A stretch of DNA of 47,985 nt from Candidatus Pseudogracilibacillus intestinigallinarum (GCA_019113205.1 DXHX01000050.1:1-47985), one strand, 5' to 3'; shown: positions 8,151-18,752, numbered from the stretch's first letter. Notes: generated by a model from the letters alone, not told the origin. Program-made: numbers and translations.

Positions 8151-9218
8151 ATGAAAAGAATTTTATTATTTATTATAACAGTCTGTTTATTCGGAAGTAT
8201 ATATATTGTTGCACAAGAAAATGATCTATTCGTTTTATTAGAAGAACGTTGGAAGGAATTTAAAGATTCGAAAGAGGATATCGTTTTAAATGAAGAGTTA
8301 GTAATAGATGAAGAGGAAGAAGCTGTATATGTTGATCATAATTTATCTGAATTAATAGGATTAAATGCAAATGAAATAATAGAAACGTTTGGGGAACCAA
8401 AAAGAATCGATCCAACTCCGTATGGATATGATTGGTATGTGTATACGAATGAAACAACATCTCATGTTCAAGTTGGGATGAAGAATGATCAAGTAAATAC
8501 CGTTTATGTCATGGGAGATAGTATTAATATTGAACCATTACAATTTGGTCAGTCGTTTGATGAAGCAGATGAAATTGTTTCATTTGAACATGCAGTAACA
8601 TATAAAAATGGATTTTCTTCTTACACGTTTAAAGTGAAGGAAGAAGAACTAAAAACTACCCCACTTATTCAGTTATCCAATGAAATATTTATTCAATGTT
8701 ATTTTGATGCTGTTAAAGATTCTTTAACAGCTATTCGGTTAATTGATGGGGAAACATTGCTACAACAACGAATGTATGAGTTAGAGTATCGTGGTCCATT
8801 ACCAGAAGAATTAGAAGAAAATGATAAAAGTTGGCCTAAAATGGAAACGGCAATGGAACAACAAATTAACGAAATGACGAATGTGTTACGCTATTCATTT
8901 GATCTACCATTATTATCTCCTCATGAAGAGGTAAGTGATGTCGCTCGTGCACATAGTAAGGATATGTATGAGCAAAATTATTTTGCTCATGAACGTCCGA
9001 ATGGAGATGGATTGAAAGAACGTTTGGATGAAGGAAATATTTACTTTGTTGCTGCTGGTGAAAATATTGCAGCACAACACGCAGATAGTATTGCCGCAAT
9101 GTTTGGGTGGTTAAATAGTGAAGGACACCGTGAAGCCCTTTTAAATGATCAATATACGCATTTAGGAGTTGGAGTTTACCGTTATTACTACACTCAAAAT
9201 TTTATAACTCGTCAGTAA
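8151..9218 (+). CDS. ylbC: Secreted or membrane-anchored CAP-domain protein (YlbC-like)
   Basis: 355 residues. The N-terminal hydrophobic stretch (about residues 3-22) is a signal peptide or anchor. An acidic linker follows, then a CAP-associated N-terminal domain (about 60-195, with IGLNANEIIETFGEP). A C-terminal CAP/SCP domain covers about 235-350, with ARAHSKDMYEQNYFAHE, AGENIA and GWLNSEGHREALLN. These carry the usual CAP histidine and glutamate cavity residues. The biochemical role of bacterial CAP proteins is not settled. GGAGGA precedes the ATG, and a TATAAT at 8110-8115 may serve as -10. It heads the ylb block as in B. subtilis, but ylbA, ylbB, ylbD and ylbE are missing around it. Confidence 0.9.
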   Translation: MKRILLFIITVCLFGSIYIVAQENDLFVLLEERWKEFKDSKEDIVLNEELVIDEEEEAVYVDHNLSELIGLNANEIIETFGEPKRIDPTPYGYDWYVYTNETTSHVQVGMKNDQVNTVYVMGDSINIEPLQFGQSFDEADEIVSFEHAVTYKNGFSSYTFKVKEEELKTTPLIQLSNEIFIQCYFDAVKDSLTAIRLIDGETLLQQRMYELEYRGPLPEELEENDKSWPKMETAMEQQINEMTNVLRYSFDLPLLSPHEEVSDVARAHSKDMYEQNYFAHERPNGDGLKERLDEGNIYFVAAGENIAAQHADSIAAMFGWLNSEGHREALLNDQYTHLGVGVYRYYYTQNFITRQ

Positions 9219-9284
9219 TTTGAATGCCAATGCATTTTCATTTATATGAAATCATGTTAAAATGTAAATGGAGGTGTTACTAAT

Positions 9285-9734
9285 ATGATCATGACATTAG
9301 AACACGTACAAATACTTGATCAAACAGATCATCTAATCGATATGATTAAGCAGTCAGATGTAATGGGAGAATATGAATGTGCTTTAAAACAATTAGAGGA
9401 AAATGAAGAAGCACAATCATTAATTCGATCATTTAAACATATAAAAGAACATTATGAAGATGTTCAACGCTTTGGAAGATACCACCCAGACTATCAAGAA
9501 ATTATGAAAAATGTTCGTAGTTCCAAAAGAAAAATGGACATGAATGAGTATGTGGCGAAATTTAAACTCGCTGAAAGAAATTTACAAACATTTTTAGATG
9601 ATATTAGTGAATCAATTGCTAGAAGTGTAAGTGACAAAATTATCGTCCCGAAAGAGAATGGATTACTTTCTGATTCTGGTTGTTCTAGTGGTAGTTGCGG
9701 AACAGGTGGATCATGTGGTTGTCAAGCTTCATAA
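9285..9734 (+). CDS. ricF: RicF/YlbF, subunit of the Ric (Y-) complex
   Basis: 149 residues of YlbF/YmcA-family helical protein. In B. subtilis RicA-RicF-RicT (YmcA, YlbF, YaaT) promote competence, sporulation and biofilm entry, bind iron-sulfur clusters and affect mRNA maturation by RNase Y. The helical domain covers about residues 5-115. The tail from about 130 is cysteine-rich (GCSSGSCGTGGSCGC), fitting the iron-sulfur ligand region described for this subunit. GGAGGTG lies seven to eight bases before the ATG. A second in-frame ATG two codons later is possible. ylbG follows closely and is probably cotranscribed. Confidence 0.93.
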   Translation: MIMTLEHVQILDQTDHLIDMIKQSDVMGEYECALKQLEENEEAQSLIRSFKHIKEHYEDVQRFGRYHPDYQEIMKNVRSSKRKMDMNEYVAKFKLAERNLQTFLDDISESIARSVSDKIIVPKENGLLSDSGCSSGSCGTGGSCGCQAS

Positions 9735-9766
9735 TCGGAAAATTATATTATAATAGGAGTTAGAAA

Positions 9767-10039
9767 ATGAATCATACACGCCAAGGGTTAATCGTTTGGT
9801 TTCAACATCGAAAAAATATAAAACAAATAAAAAAGCATGGAAACTTAATGTATGTTTCAAAGAAACTTCGTTATGCAGTTTTATATATCAATATAGATGA
9901 GGTTGAAACTATTGAAGCATCACTATTAAAACTTCCGTTTGTATCAAAAGTAGATCGTTCGTATAAACATTTATTGAAAACAGACTTTGAAAATGCTTTA
10001 CCGGATAAAGCGAAACAGTATGATTATAAGACGAATTAA
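9767..10039 (+). CDS. ylbG: YlbG/DUF2129 family protein
   Basis: 90 residues, soluble and basic. The family is recognised by RQGLIVWFQHRKNIKQIKKHGNL-type N-terminal sequence (split here as RQGLIVWF and KQIKKHGNL) and by VSKKLRYAVLYI in the middle. The function is unknown, but the gene is constantly found next to ylbF and rsmD in Bacillales. Its start follows GGAG at nine bases, 32 bases after ricF. Confidence 0.9.
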   Translation: MNHTRQGLIVWFQHRKNIKQIKKHGNLMYVSKKLRYAVLYINIDEVETIEASLLKLPFVSKVDRSYKHLLKTDFENALPDKAKQYDYKTN

Positions 10040-10048
10040 TAATTTTTT

Positions 10049-10149
10049 AGGTTGAAACAAAGGAATTGTATATAGAAAAAGAACGAATAAATTGATACAT
10101 CTTGCGTTCTTCTCATCTGTACATTTCATTGTTTCAATCTTATTTTTTT
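10049..10149 (+). terminator. Nested two-stem hairpin, probable terminator after ylbG
   Basis: An outer 12-bp stem pairs AGGTTGAAACAA (10049-10060) with TTGTTTCAATCT (10129-10140), with one G-U pair. An inner 7-bp stem pairs AAGAACG (10079-10085) with CGTTCTT (10105-10111). A run of seven T follows at 10143-10149. The size is large for a simple terminator, so a structured leader for rsmD is an alternative. Confidence 0.55.
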
Positions 10150-10182
10150 GTGAAAAATATAACCATGTAAGGTGGAGAGGCC

Positions 10183-10749
10183 ATGCGCGTTATTGCAGGA
10201 GATTTAAAAGGGAGATACATTAAAACAGCAAAAGGATTAAAAACACGCCCGACGAGTGATAAATTAAAAGAAGCGATTTTTCATAAAATTGGTCCTTTTT
10301 TTGATGGTGGGAATTGTTTGGATCTATTTGCAGGGAGTGGTTCATTAGGTATTGAGGCGATTAGTCGTGGAGTGGATCATACGGTATTCATTGATCAATC
10401 GATAGATGCAATTCGAACGATTGAACAAAATGTGACACAATTTAACATTAAAAACAAATGTGAAATATATCGAAACGATGCTTTTCGAGCTTTACATATA
10501 CTAAGTAAGAAAAACATGAAGTTTGATTTAGTCTTGCTTGACCCACCTTATGATAAAATTAATTATGGAAAACTGATGAAAGCGCTTGAAAATGTGGATA
10601 TTTTAAACGATAATTGTATCGTATACATAGAACATCGTCCAGATGAAAAACTTTCTATACGGGATGGAATTTTCACTATTAAAGATGAAAAGAAAATTAA
10701 CAGTACAACGAGTATTACAATTTTAGAAAAAAGAAAAATGGGGGTATAA
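10183..10749 (+). CDS. rsmD: 16S rRNA (guanine-966-N2) methyltransferase
   Basis: SAM-dependent methyltransferase acting on G966 of 16S rRNA in the 30S subunit. At 188 residues it is normal family length. Visible motifs are RVIAGDLKGR at the N-terminus, the SAM-binding LDLFAGSGSLGIEA near residue 45 and the catalytic DPPY near 124. GGTGGAGAGG lies close upstream. coaD starts four bases after its stop, and the pair is a widespread operon. Confidence 0.96.
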   Translation: MRVIAGDLKGRYIKTAKGLKTRPTSDKLKEAIFHKIGPFFDGGNCLDLFAGSGSLGIEAISRGVDHTVFIDQSIDAIRTIEQNVTQFNIKNKCEIYRNDAFRALHILSKKNMKFDLVLLDPPYDKINYGKLMKALENVDILNDNCIVYIEHRPDEKLSIRDGIFTIKDEKKINSTTSITILEKRKMGV

Positions 10750-12400
<1,651 letters not shown>

Positions 12401-12513
12401 AGTTTCCTCCAAGTTTTATAATAATGAACGTTCCTTATATACATATACGAGAAACTCGATGAAATATGTTATATTTAACATAAATAAAATTGTAGAAGGT
12501 GAAGAATATACCT

Positions 12514-13527
12514 ATGAAAAAAATGAATCGAAGAATATATAGTACCTTAATCTTATTACTAGTAATAGGATTTTTATTTACATTTCGCTTACCATTCTAT
12601 GTGCAACAACCTGGGTCGGCAGATGGTTTATCAGAAATGGTAGATGTAACGGATGGATATAATAGTGAAGGCGAATTTCATTTAGTAACAGTAAGTGGTT
12701 TTCAACCAACGATATTTGATTATGTTATTGCTTCTTTTTTACCATATAGGGATATTTCACCGATTGAAGATATTATTCCAGAAGGAACGACAGACGAAGA
12801 ATATCGACATTATCAATTAATGTTAATGGACGGCTCTAAAAATGCTTCCTTAGTTGTGGCGTATAAGGCCGCTAATAAGCATGTAAAAGAAAAGAATAAT
12901 GGGGTATATGTCGTCCGAATAGTGGAAAATATGCCGGCAGAAGATAAATTGGAGATGGGGGACCGAATTATCCAAGTCGACGATATTGAAGTAATGGAAT
13001 CGAATGATTTAGTTGATTACGTTCAAAATAAAATTGCAGGAGATATACTGCATATTACGTTTGAGCGAGATGGAGAAATTTTAGAGGAAAATGTAGAGGT
13101 GGAACAGTTTACAGATAAAGAGGGGGTTGGAATTGGTATCCAATTAGTAACAGACATTAAAGTAGAAGTGGATCCTGAAGTATTTGTTGATAGTGGTTCT
13201 ATCGGTGGACCTAGTGCAGGTTTAATGTTTTCGTTAGAGTTATACAATCAATTAGTTGAAGAGGATATAACGAAAGGAAAACAAATTGCTGGTACTGGTG
13301 AAATTGATTCGAAAGGGAATGTATTAAGGATCGGTGGTGTAGATAAGAAAGTTGTTGCAGCACATAAAAAGAATATGGAAATATTTTTTGCACCGAATGA
13401 AAAAGGTCGAGAAGACTCTAATTATAATATTGCAAAAGAAACCGCAGCAGAAATTGGAACAGATATGAAAATAGTTCCGGTTGATACGTTTCAAGATGCA
13501 TTGGATTATTTAGAGCAACTCGACTAA
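12514..13527 (+). CDS. ylbL: PDZ and Lon-type serine protease (YlbL/DdcP)
   Basis: Membrane-anchored protease of 337 residues. In B. subtilis it degrades the division inhibitor YneA during recovery from DNA damage. An N-terminal membrane helix covers residues 7-25, a PDZ domain about 120-200 and an S16 Lon-type domain about 215-335. The catalytic dyad is Ser234 in GGPSAG and Lys279 in GGVDKK, the same numbering I recall for the B. subtilis protein, which supports the ATG at 12514 over the GTG at 12499 that overlaps the ribosome binding site. The stop overlaps that of convergent tmcAL. No LexA-type box is seen upstream. Confidence 0.94.
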   Translation: MKKMNRRIYSTLILLLVIGFLFTFRLPFYVQQPGSADGLSEMVDVTDGYNSEGEFHLVTVSGFQPTIFDYVIASFLPYRDISPIEDIIPEGTTDEEYRHYQLMLMDGSKNASLVVAYKAANKHVKEKNNGVYVVRIVENMPAEDKLEMGDRIIQVDDIEVMESNDLVDYVQNKIAGDILHITFERDGEILEENVEVEQFTDKEGVGIGIQLVTDIKVEVDPEVFVDSGSIGGPSAGLMFSLELYNQLVEEDITKGKQIAGTGEIDSKGNVLRIGGVDKKVVAAHKKNMEIFFAPNEKGREDSNYNIAKETAAEIGTDMKIVPVDTFQDALDYLEQLD

Positions 13528-14723
13528 AGGATAAGTGGTAATTGAAACTCTTGTTTTCTTAATGATTCCCTAATTTTCGGAGAGAATATGGAATAATACA
13601 CATTTGTTGTTTTTTCATCTAGGTATAGCAATGAAGCTGTTTTTTTATTTAAATTAGATATAATTGGTATATTAAGCTGTTTTTTAATTTGCCGTATATA
13701 CTGTTGTCCGGTTTGATTCATACCTAATAAGCGGATGTATGGAATTGGTTCAGATATAAAGGTATCAATTTCTTGTTTTGTTGTATTCGTTAAAATATGT
13801 GTGCACATTCTTTGTATTCTAGCGGTCGTATATCGATTTGTACGTATTGCATCAACAAAGTGCTCAAAGTTATTTGCTTTATGTATATATTTTTTAAGTC
13901 GATGTTCGATTCCTTCATCAACTGAATGGAGTTCCTGTAGTGCTTTCGTTTCTGTTGTAATTAATTTATAATATAAATAAGGGAAATAAGCTTCCCAACT
14001 ATGCCACGTATTAGTAATCGTTTTATATGTGTGTAATGCATCAAATGAAGCGGGTGGTATTGTTTGCTTTACTTCATTCAGTCCATTTGTTCGTAATGCA
14101 CTTTTACGAATGCTCGTAGCACTTGCAATAGTATGTTCAATCGATTCATCATGATAATGGTTATGCAATCGTTGAATGGCAACAGGTTCAATTGGCAAGT
14201 TGTTTTTTAAAATTGTTTTAATATAATGAAACCCTAATATGTTATTTGGTTGTTTCATATCAATCATATCCATGCCGATTGCCTCATATCCTTTTTCTGT
14301 TGCTTTTGGATAGGAAAGACCTTTTTGAATATGCTTTCTTAATGTAGCTGAAAACAGAGACTCATGAAGGATATATTGTGTAACGGCTTTGTTCATGGCA
14401 TTCGTATCACCAGACTCACTACCAAAACAAATATGTGCAACATTTAGTGCATGTAAGATTTGCACAGCTCCTTGTGCAAATAAATTACTACTTTGCACAG
14501 CATATGCATAAGGTAATTCTACAACGATATCCACACCAGATTGAAGTGCGGCTTTCGTTCGGTGATGCTTATCGATAAATGCAGGTTCGCCTCTTTGGAG
14601 AAAAGAACCACTCATCACGGCAATAATGATAGAAGCATCTGTTTTTTTTCTCGCTTCTTCCACGTGATGAACATGACCATTATGGAATGGATTGTATTCA
14701 ACAATAAGGCCACAAGCCTTCAT
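13524..14723 (-). CDS. tmcAL: tRNA(Met) cytidine acetate ligase (TmcAL/YlbM)
   Basis: Uses acetate and ATP to form N4-acetylcytidine at the wobble base of elongator tRNA(Met). 399 residues, full length. The N-terminal nucleotidyltransferase fold shows GLIVEYNPFHNGH at residues 5-17 with the HxGH motif, and FGSESGDTNAMN near residue 105 is typical. GGAGGGAATGA lies before the ATG. The 3' end shares four bases with ylbL (overlapping stops in CTAA) and has no separate terminator. It is encoded on the opposite strand to ylbN, as in B. subtilis. Confidence 0.94.
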   Translation of the reverse strand: MKACGLIVEYNPFHNGHVHHVEEARKKTDASIIIAVMSGSFLQRGEPAFIDKHHRTKAALQSGVDIVVELPYAYAVQSSNLFAQGAVQILHALNVAHICFGSESGDTNAMNKAVTQYILHESLFSATLRKHIQKGLSYPKATEKGYEAIGMDMIDMKQPNNILGFHYIKTILKNNLPIEPVAIQRLHNHYHDESIEHTIASATSIRKSALRTNGLNEVKQTIPPASFDALHTYKTITNTWHSWEAYFPYLYYKLITTETKALQELHSVDEGIEHRLKKYIHKANNFEHFVDAIRTNRYTTARIQRMCTHILTNTTKQEIDTFISEPIPYIRLLGMNQTGQQYIRQIKKQLNIPIISNLNKKTASLLYLDEKTTNVYYSIFSPKIRESLRKQEFQLPLIL

Positions 14724-14801
14724 TTCATTCCCTCCAATCTATTTGCTTTTATTATTGTACCAAAAATATTCAAAAAGCAACAATGATTTTTAGCGAAAAG
14801 G

Positions 14802-14830
14802 TTGACAAAAACCGTTTTTCCTTTTAAAAT
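14802..14830 (+). promoter_or_regulatory. Sigma-A promoter of ylbN-rpmF
   Basis: A perfect TTGACA at 14802-14807 and TAAAAT at 14825-14830 are 17 bases apart. The ylbN start lies 26 bases downstream. It is one of the best sigma-A matches in the window, as expected for ribosomal protein expression. Confidence 0.85.
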
Positions 14831-14855
14831 ACTCTTGTTGCCTTGAGGTGATAAA

Positions 14856-15392
14856 ATGAAATTTTCAGCAGTAGAAATGCAACAAAAAGCAGCGATGGAA
14901 CCATTTGTTTTCCATGGGGAAGTAGATGTATCATCGTTAGCAACATCGACTAATAATGATATTAGACAAATTGATCCTGTTTTTATTAAAGGGATGTGTA
15001 CAGTTGATCGGCAAGAATTGATTTTCTCTTTTTCGATAGAGGGGAAAATGATTTTACCGTGTGCACGAACATTGGTAGACGTTCCATATGCATTTAAATT
15101 TGATGTAACAGAAGTTTTCTCTACAGCACTTGTGTTAGGGGAAGAAGATGAGGAAGATGAAGTACATCTTGTTACAGACGATATGATCGATTTAACTCCA
15201 TTAATTGAAGAACAAATTTTACTGAAAATGCCATTTCGGGTATTTTCAGAAGAAGAAGCTTTAGATGGAGGAGAAGGTTGGACATATTATTTAGAAGAGG
15301 AACGGATCGAAGAAGAAAAAAGTAAAATTGATCCTCGTTTGGCGAAATTAAAAGATCTTTTTCAAAACAGTGATCAAAATGACTCAGAATAA
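14856..15392 (+). CDS. ylbN: DUF177/YceD family protein (YlbN)
   Basis: 178 residues, acidic and soluble. The family is found immediately before rpmF across bacteria and is linked to ribosome or 23S rRNA accumulation, but its mechanism in Bacillus is not established. Features are CTVDRQELIFSFSIEG and CARTLVDVPY near the middle, an acidic loop EEDEEDEVH, and a C-terminal IDPRLAKLKDLF motif, which is highly typical. Only about 90 bases separate it from rpmF, without a hairpin, so the two are cotranscribed. Confidence 0.92.
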   Translation: MKFSAVEMQQKAAMEPFVFHGEVDVSSLATSTNNDIRQIDPVFIKGMCTVDRQELIFSFSIEGKMILPCARTLVDVPYAFKFDVTEVFSTALVLGEEDEEDEVHLVTDDMIDLTPLIEEQILLKMPFRVFSEEEALDGGEGWTYYLEEERIEEEKSKIDPRLAKLKDLFQNSDQNDSE

Positions 15393-15483
15393 GTGTGCTC
15401 CTATTTTTTAGAAAAAAGGGCAACTTACATTCTTTAGTTTATCATATTATGAAGATTGGAATTCCTTAAAGGAGGTGTTCGTC

Positions 15484-15657
15484 GTGGCAGTACCTAAGAG
15501 AAGAACTTCAAAGAAAGTTACGAACCAACGTCGTACGCATAAAAAACTTCATGTACCTGGATTAGTGGAATGTTCAAACTGTGGTGAATACACAAAACCT
15601 CACCATGTTTGTAAAGAATGTGGACATTATGACGGGAAAGAAGTAGTTGAAAACTAA
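15484..15657 (+). CDS. rpmF: Ribosomal protein bL32
   Basis: 57-residue 50S subunit protein. It begins [10 protein letters not shown] and has a zinc ribbon with four cysteines at 30, 33, 43 and 46, so this is the zinc-binding form. The start is GTG at 15484; AAAGGAGGTG lies just upstream and the family N-terminus requires this position. It is followed by a large terminator. Confidence 0.98.
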   Translation: MAVPKRRTSKKVTNQRRTHKKLHVPGLVECSNCGEYTKPHHVCKECGHYDGKEVVEN

Positions 15658-15674
15658 ATTTCGTTTCTAACGAG

Positions 15675-15748
15675 AAAAATGAGATATTTGGCTTTGTTCC
15701 ATAAACGCGGTAACGCTTTTATATAGAACAACAAATATCTCATTTTTT
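15675..15748 (+). terminator. Terminator after rpmF with long apical region
   Basis: A perfect 16-bp stem (AAAATGAGATATTTG with its complement) encloses about 41 bases that hold a further GTTC/GAAC pairing, and ends in a T-run. The A-run on the left arm makes it potentially bidirectional. Confidence 0.85.
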
Positions 15749-15830
15749 ATTTATGTAGGAAATCGTTTATAATGGCAGAATGAGATATGTTAAGATAGTA
15801 CATAATGATATTGTAAACGGAGAGATATAT

Positions 15831-16583
15831 GTGGAGAAACTTGTGTTATATGAAGAAACAGAATATGGTATTTTAACTTTAAATCGCCCAAATAAGCGCA
15901 ATGCCATTTCACGAAAAATGGCGCAACAATTAGACGAAATATTGGACGATATACAACAACGTCCAATTAAATTTCTTCTCATTCGAAGTGTAGGTGCCGG
16001 TGTTTTTTGTGCTGGTGGAGACTTAACAGAATTACACGGAGATTTAACTGAAGAAGATGCATATGAAGCTTTGCATATAATGAAAACGGTTTTACATAAA
16101 ATATTAACATTTCCAGTGCCGACGATCTGTTTATTACAAGGAAATGCACTCGGAGGCGGTTGTGAATTAGCGACAGCATGTGATTTTAGACTTGTGAAGG
16201 AAGATACGACATTTGGTTTTGTTCAATCGAATTTAGGTATATTACCTGGTTGGGGTGGTGGAGCCATTTTATACAAAAAGGTTGCGAAAAATTTTGCGTT
16301 TCAGTGGCTAACGAAAGGTTCAATTTATGGTGCATCCTATTTATATGAGAAAGGGTGGATCCATTCGATTATAAAGAAGAAGGACTGGGAAAATGTAGAT
16401 ACGTACTTACAACCTTATATATCAAAATCCTATGATCAAATGTGTTTTTTAAAGGCACAGTTTTTAGAAGCGTTAGATGTGGATGAATTATATGAAGCGA
16501 TGGATCGGGAATCGAGTCGTGCAGCGAAATTATGGCCATCTGAACACCATCAACAAGCAGTGAATGCATTTTTGCAAAGATAG
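15831..16583 (+). CDS. Crotonase-fold (enoyl-CoA hydratase/isomerase family) protein lacking one catalytic glutamate
   Basis: 250-residue member of the crotonase superfamily. Oxyanion-hole motifs are present: CAGGDLTEL near residue 61 and GNALGGGCELA near residue 105. Glu112 matches the first catalytic glutamate of true hydratases (Glu144 in rat crotonase). The second, 20 residues later (Glu164), is replaced by Gln132 in FGFVQSNLG. Plain hydration is therefore doubtful; an isomerase, hydrolase or other acyl-CoA reaction is possible. The start is GTG at 15831, six bases after GGAGAG; upstream codons lack a ribosome binding site. A TATAAT lies at 15768-15773. B. subtilis has rsfA (ylbO) at this place instead. 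It ends in a shared terminator with ylbP. Confidence 0.88.
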   Translation: MEKLVLYEETEYGILTLNRPNKRNAISRKMAQQLDEILDDIQQRPIKFLLIRSVGAGVFCAGGDLTELHGDLTEEDAYEALHIMKTVLHKILTFPVPTICLLQGNALGGGCELATACDFRLVKEDTTFGFVQSNLGILPGWGGGAILYKKVAKNFAFQWLTKGSIYGASYLYEKGWIHSIIKKKDWENVDTYLQPYISKSYDQMCFLKAQFLEALDVDELYEAMDRESSRAAKLWPSEHHQQAVNAFLQR

Positions 16584-16627
16584 AGGATATTTCGAACATC
16601 GGATTATAATTTACTTGAGCATTAAAT

Positions 16628-16668
16628 AAAACGGTAATGTTTATACGTTCATAAACATTACCGTTTTT
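16628..16668. terminator. Bidirectional terminator, 17-bp perfect stem
   Basis: The arms at 16628-16644 and 16651-16667 (AAAACGGTAATGTTTAT and its complement) flank a 6-base loop. A-run and T-run ends make it work in both directions for the convergent crotonase-fold gene and ylbP. Confidence 0.92.
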
Positions 16669-16692
16669 GTACGTGGGGGATTTACCCACTAT

Positions 16693-17232
16693 TTATTTCT
16701 TTTCAGCTTTTTTTGTTGTTTCTTTCTTTTGAGCAGGTTTTTCTGCACCTAAACGGCTTGGTGGTTGGATTGCTTCTTTAACTCCTTCAGGCATCCAAAT
16801 ATACGGGTTTTCACCGAAGTCTCGTTCAATATTATATGATGCAGATTCAAAGTCCATCTTCTCCCAAAACTCATTTGCTTTAATAAATGGGTTCGTTTTA
16901 ATCGGCACATTAAAACTTTTGGCGAAATCTACTAACATTTTTGCATAACCTTGGTTACGATAATCTGGTAGCACTTCTAATTTCCATAAGACATAATAAT
17001 CTTGTGGAGGATTGAAGTAATGATCATACTCCTTTGAACGCTCATAAAGACTCATTCGGGCAACAAGCGTGTTACCATAATAAATCCCATAAAATGGTGA
17101 TTTACTATCGTTTTCAATCATTTCATTTTGCAAGTCTTCTAACATCGATAATTCTTGTGCTCCATATTGTTGAAATTGTTTGAAGTCTTCTAACGTTTTA
17201 TAATTAATTAATAATCTTTCTACCTTTACCAT
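16693..17232 (-). CDS. ylbP: GNAT-family N-acetyltransferase (YlbP-like)
   Basis: 179 residues. The GNAT core is seen in ARMSLYERS near residue 58, LEVLPDYRNQGYAKMLVDFA near residue 87 (acetyl-CoA pyrophosphate loop RNQGYAK) and NEFWEKMDFE near residue 122. The last 25 residues are lysine-rich (KPAQKKETTKKAEKK), probably disordered. The substrate is unknown. GGAAGCG lies before the ATG. It is the expected neighbour of panE and bshC in Bacillus, here on the minus strand. Confidence 0.9.
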   Translation of the reverse strand: MVKVERLLINYKTLEDFKQFQQYGAQELSMLEDLQNEMIENDSKSPFYGIYYGNTLVARMSLYERSKEYDHYFNPPQDYYVLWKLEVLPDYRNQGYAKMLVDFAKSFNVPIKTNPFIKANEFWEKMDFESASYNIERDFGENPYIWMPEGVKEAIQPPSRLGAEKPAQKKETTKKAEKK

Positions 17233-17491
17233 GATAACGCTTCCTTTCTATTGTGTAATTTTTTCTTTATCATATTTTATATATCTATCTCTATATACAA
17301 TTATAATACAATTTTGTTTATATTGAAAACTTCTAATTATACAAAATGATATAAATGTATAATATGTTAAGATAAGATATATTTATCTCTTCTCACTTTT
17401 ATATAAAGCGGTATATAATGTAATATGTTATTAAGAGCTAGAAATAGTTCATTTAAATGTATGTTATTGAATAGGAATGTGAGGTGTGAGC

Positions 17492-18382
17492 ATGAATATA
17501 GGGATAGTTGGCGGTGGTTCGATAGGTTTATTATTATGTGGTTATATAAGTGAGCAGCATGATGTTACTTTATATGTCCGAAGAGACGAACAAAAAAATG
17601 CATTACTTGAACATGGTGTTCAATTATATGAACAATCAACCTTTAAAAGAAATGTTCAACCACATATCTCGCTCATCGAACATATGACAACTCATGATTG
17701 TTTATTTATTTGTGTCAAACAGCCAGAAATTCCCTATTTGGTTCAACTTCTTATTTCTACTCCTTCGAATATGCCTATTATATTTTTGCAAAATGGCATG
17801 GGACATATTGATCGAATAAAACAACTTCCACATCCAACGTATGTTGGGGTTGTTGAACATGGGGCAAGCCGTATGAAGGATGTTCAAGTGAATCATTTAG
17901 GGAGAGGTAAAATTGTTTTAGCTACATTCAATGGAAATAAAGAAAAGGCAGAGCAATTGGTACAAGGTTTACATCAAGCAACATTTCCGTTTCAATTGGC
18001 AAGTGATTGGCAAACTTTATTAGCGAATAAACTAATTGTAAATGCCGTTATTAATCCATTAACAGCATTGTTTGATGTGCCAAATGGAGATATTATAGAA
18101 AATCCACATATACATTCGATTGCACGAAGGTTGTGTGAGGAAGTTTCAGGTGCATTGCAATTAAATACCGAACATAGTTGGGAGCTTGTTTGCATGATTG
18201 CGAACAATACTAAGCATAATACATCTTCTATGCGTGCAGATGTTTTAGCAATACGTGAAACAGAAATTGAAGCGATGAATGGATATATTGCAAAAATAGA
18301 TCCAACACTTCATTTAAATTATTGGATATACACTAGTATATTAGCGTTAACAGAAAGAGGAAGGAATTACGATGTTAGATAA
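17492..18382 (+). CDS. panE: 2-dehydropantoate 2-reductase
   Basis: NADPH-dependent reductase making pantoate for coenzyme A synthesis. 296 residues. The Rossmann motif GIVGGGSIG stands at the N-terminus, and the catalytic lysine is in ANKLIVNAVINPLTAL near residue 180. The ATG at 17492 has GTGAGGTG in front; an in-frame GTG at 17486 would lie inside that site. B. subtilis has its YlbQ form at the same place. The 3' end overlaps the next gene by 11 bases, so expression is coupled. Confidence 0.92.
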   Translation: MNIGIVGGGSIGLLLCGYISEQHDVTLYVRRDEQKNALLEHGVQLYEQSTFKRNVQPHISLIEHMTTHDCLFICVKQPEIPYLVQLLISTPSNMPIIFLQNGMGHIDRIKQLPHPTYVGVVEHGASRMKDVQVNHLGRGKIVLATFNGNKEKAEQLVQGLHQATFPFQLASDWQTLLANKLIVNAVINPLTALFDVPNGDIIENPHIHSIARRLCEEVSGALQLNTEHSWELVCMIANNTKHNTSSMRADVLAIRETEIEAMNGYIAKIDPTLHLNYWIYTSILALTERGRNYDVR

Positions 18383-18752
18383 ATTAGTCCACTATTTACC
18401 AGTTATTATTATTGTAAGTCCGATCGTATTTACAATTATTTTATACCAAGGAAATAAATTATTATATAAACATCGCTGGAGAGCGATTCATTTTATGGTG
18501 CAAATAAGTGCTTATATATATCTATTTGCAGTGACATATATGTTGGAAAGACTTGTGCCGTTTACAATTACTGGATATATCGTTATTGTGATTTTAGTCG
18601 TTTTAGCAATATTACTTATCCGTCAATGGAAAAAAGATACTGAGGTTGTATTAAGTAAGGCGTTAAGAATGTTATCACGCATATTATTTTTACTATGTTT
18701 CGTTTTATATATCGTTTTAGTGGTAGTAGAATTCGTACGACTGTTTTCATAA
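18372..18752 (+). CDS. DUF3397 membrane protein
   Basis: 126 residues, almost entirely four hydrophobic helices (about 9-27, 41-59, 66-85 and 101-123) with a basic linker RQWKKD. It matches the DUF3397 family, found next to panE and bshC in many Bacillaceae. Function is unknown. AAGGA lies nine bases before the ATG, and the start lies inside the end of panE. Confidence 0.85.
   Translation: MLDKLVHYLPVIIIVSPIVFTIILYQGNKLLYKHRWRAIHFMVQISAYIYLFAVTYMLERLVPFTITGYIVIVILVVLAILLIRQWKKDTEVVLSKALRMLSRILFLLCFVLYIVLVVVEFVRLFS

Noticed and set aside
12426-12458. GAACGTTC and CGAG-AAA-CTCG inverted repeats upstream of ylbL as a LexA box
   Set aside because: The Bacillus LexA site needs GAAC and GTTC separated by four bases; here there is no spacer, so SOS control of ylbL is not supported.
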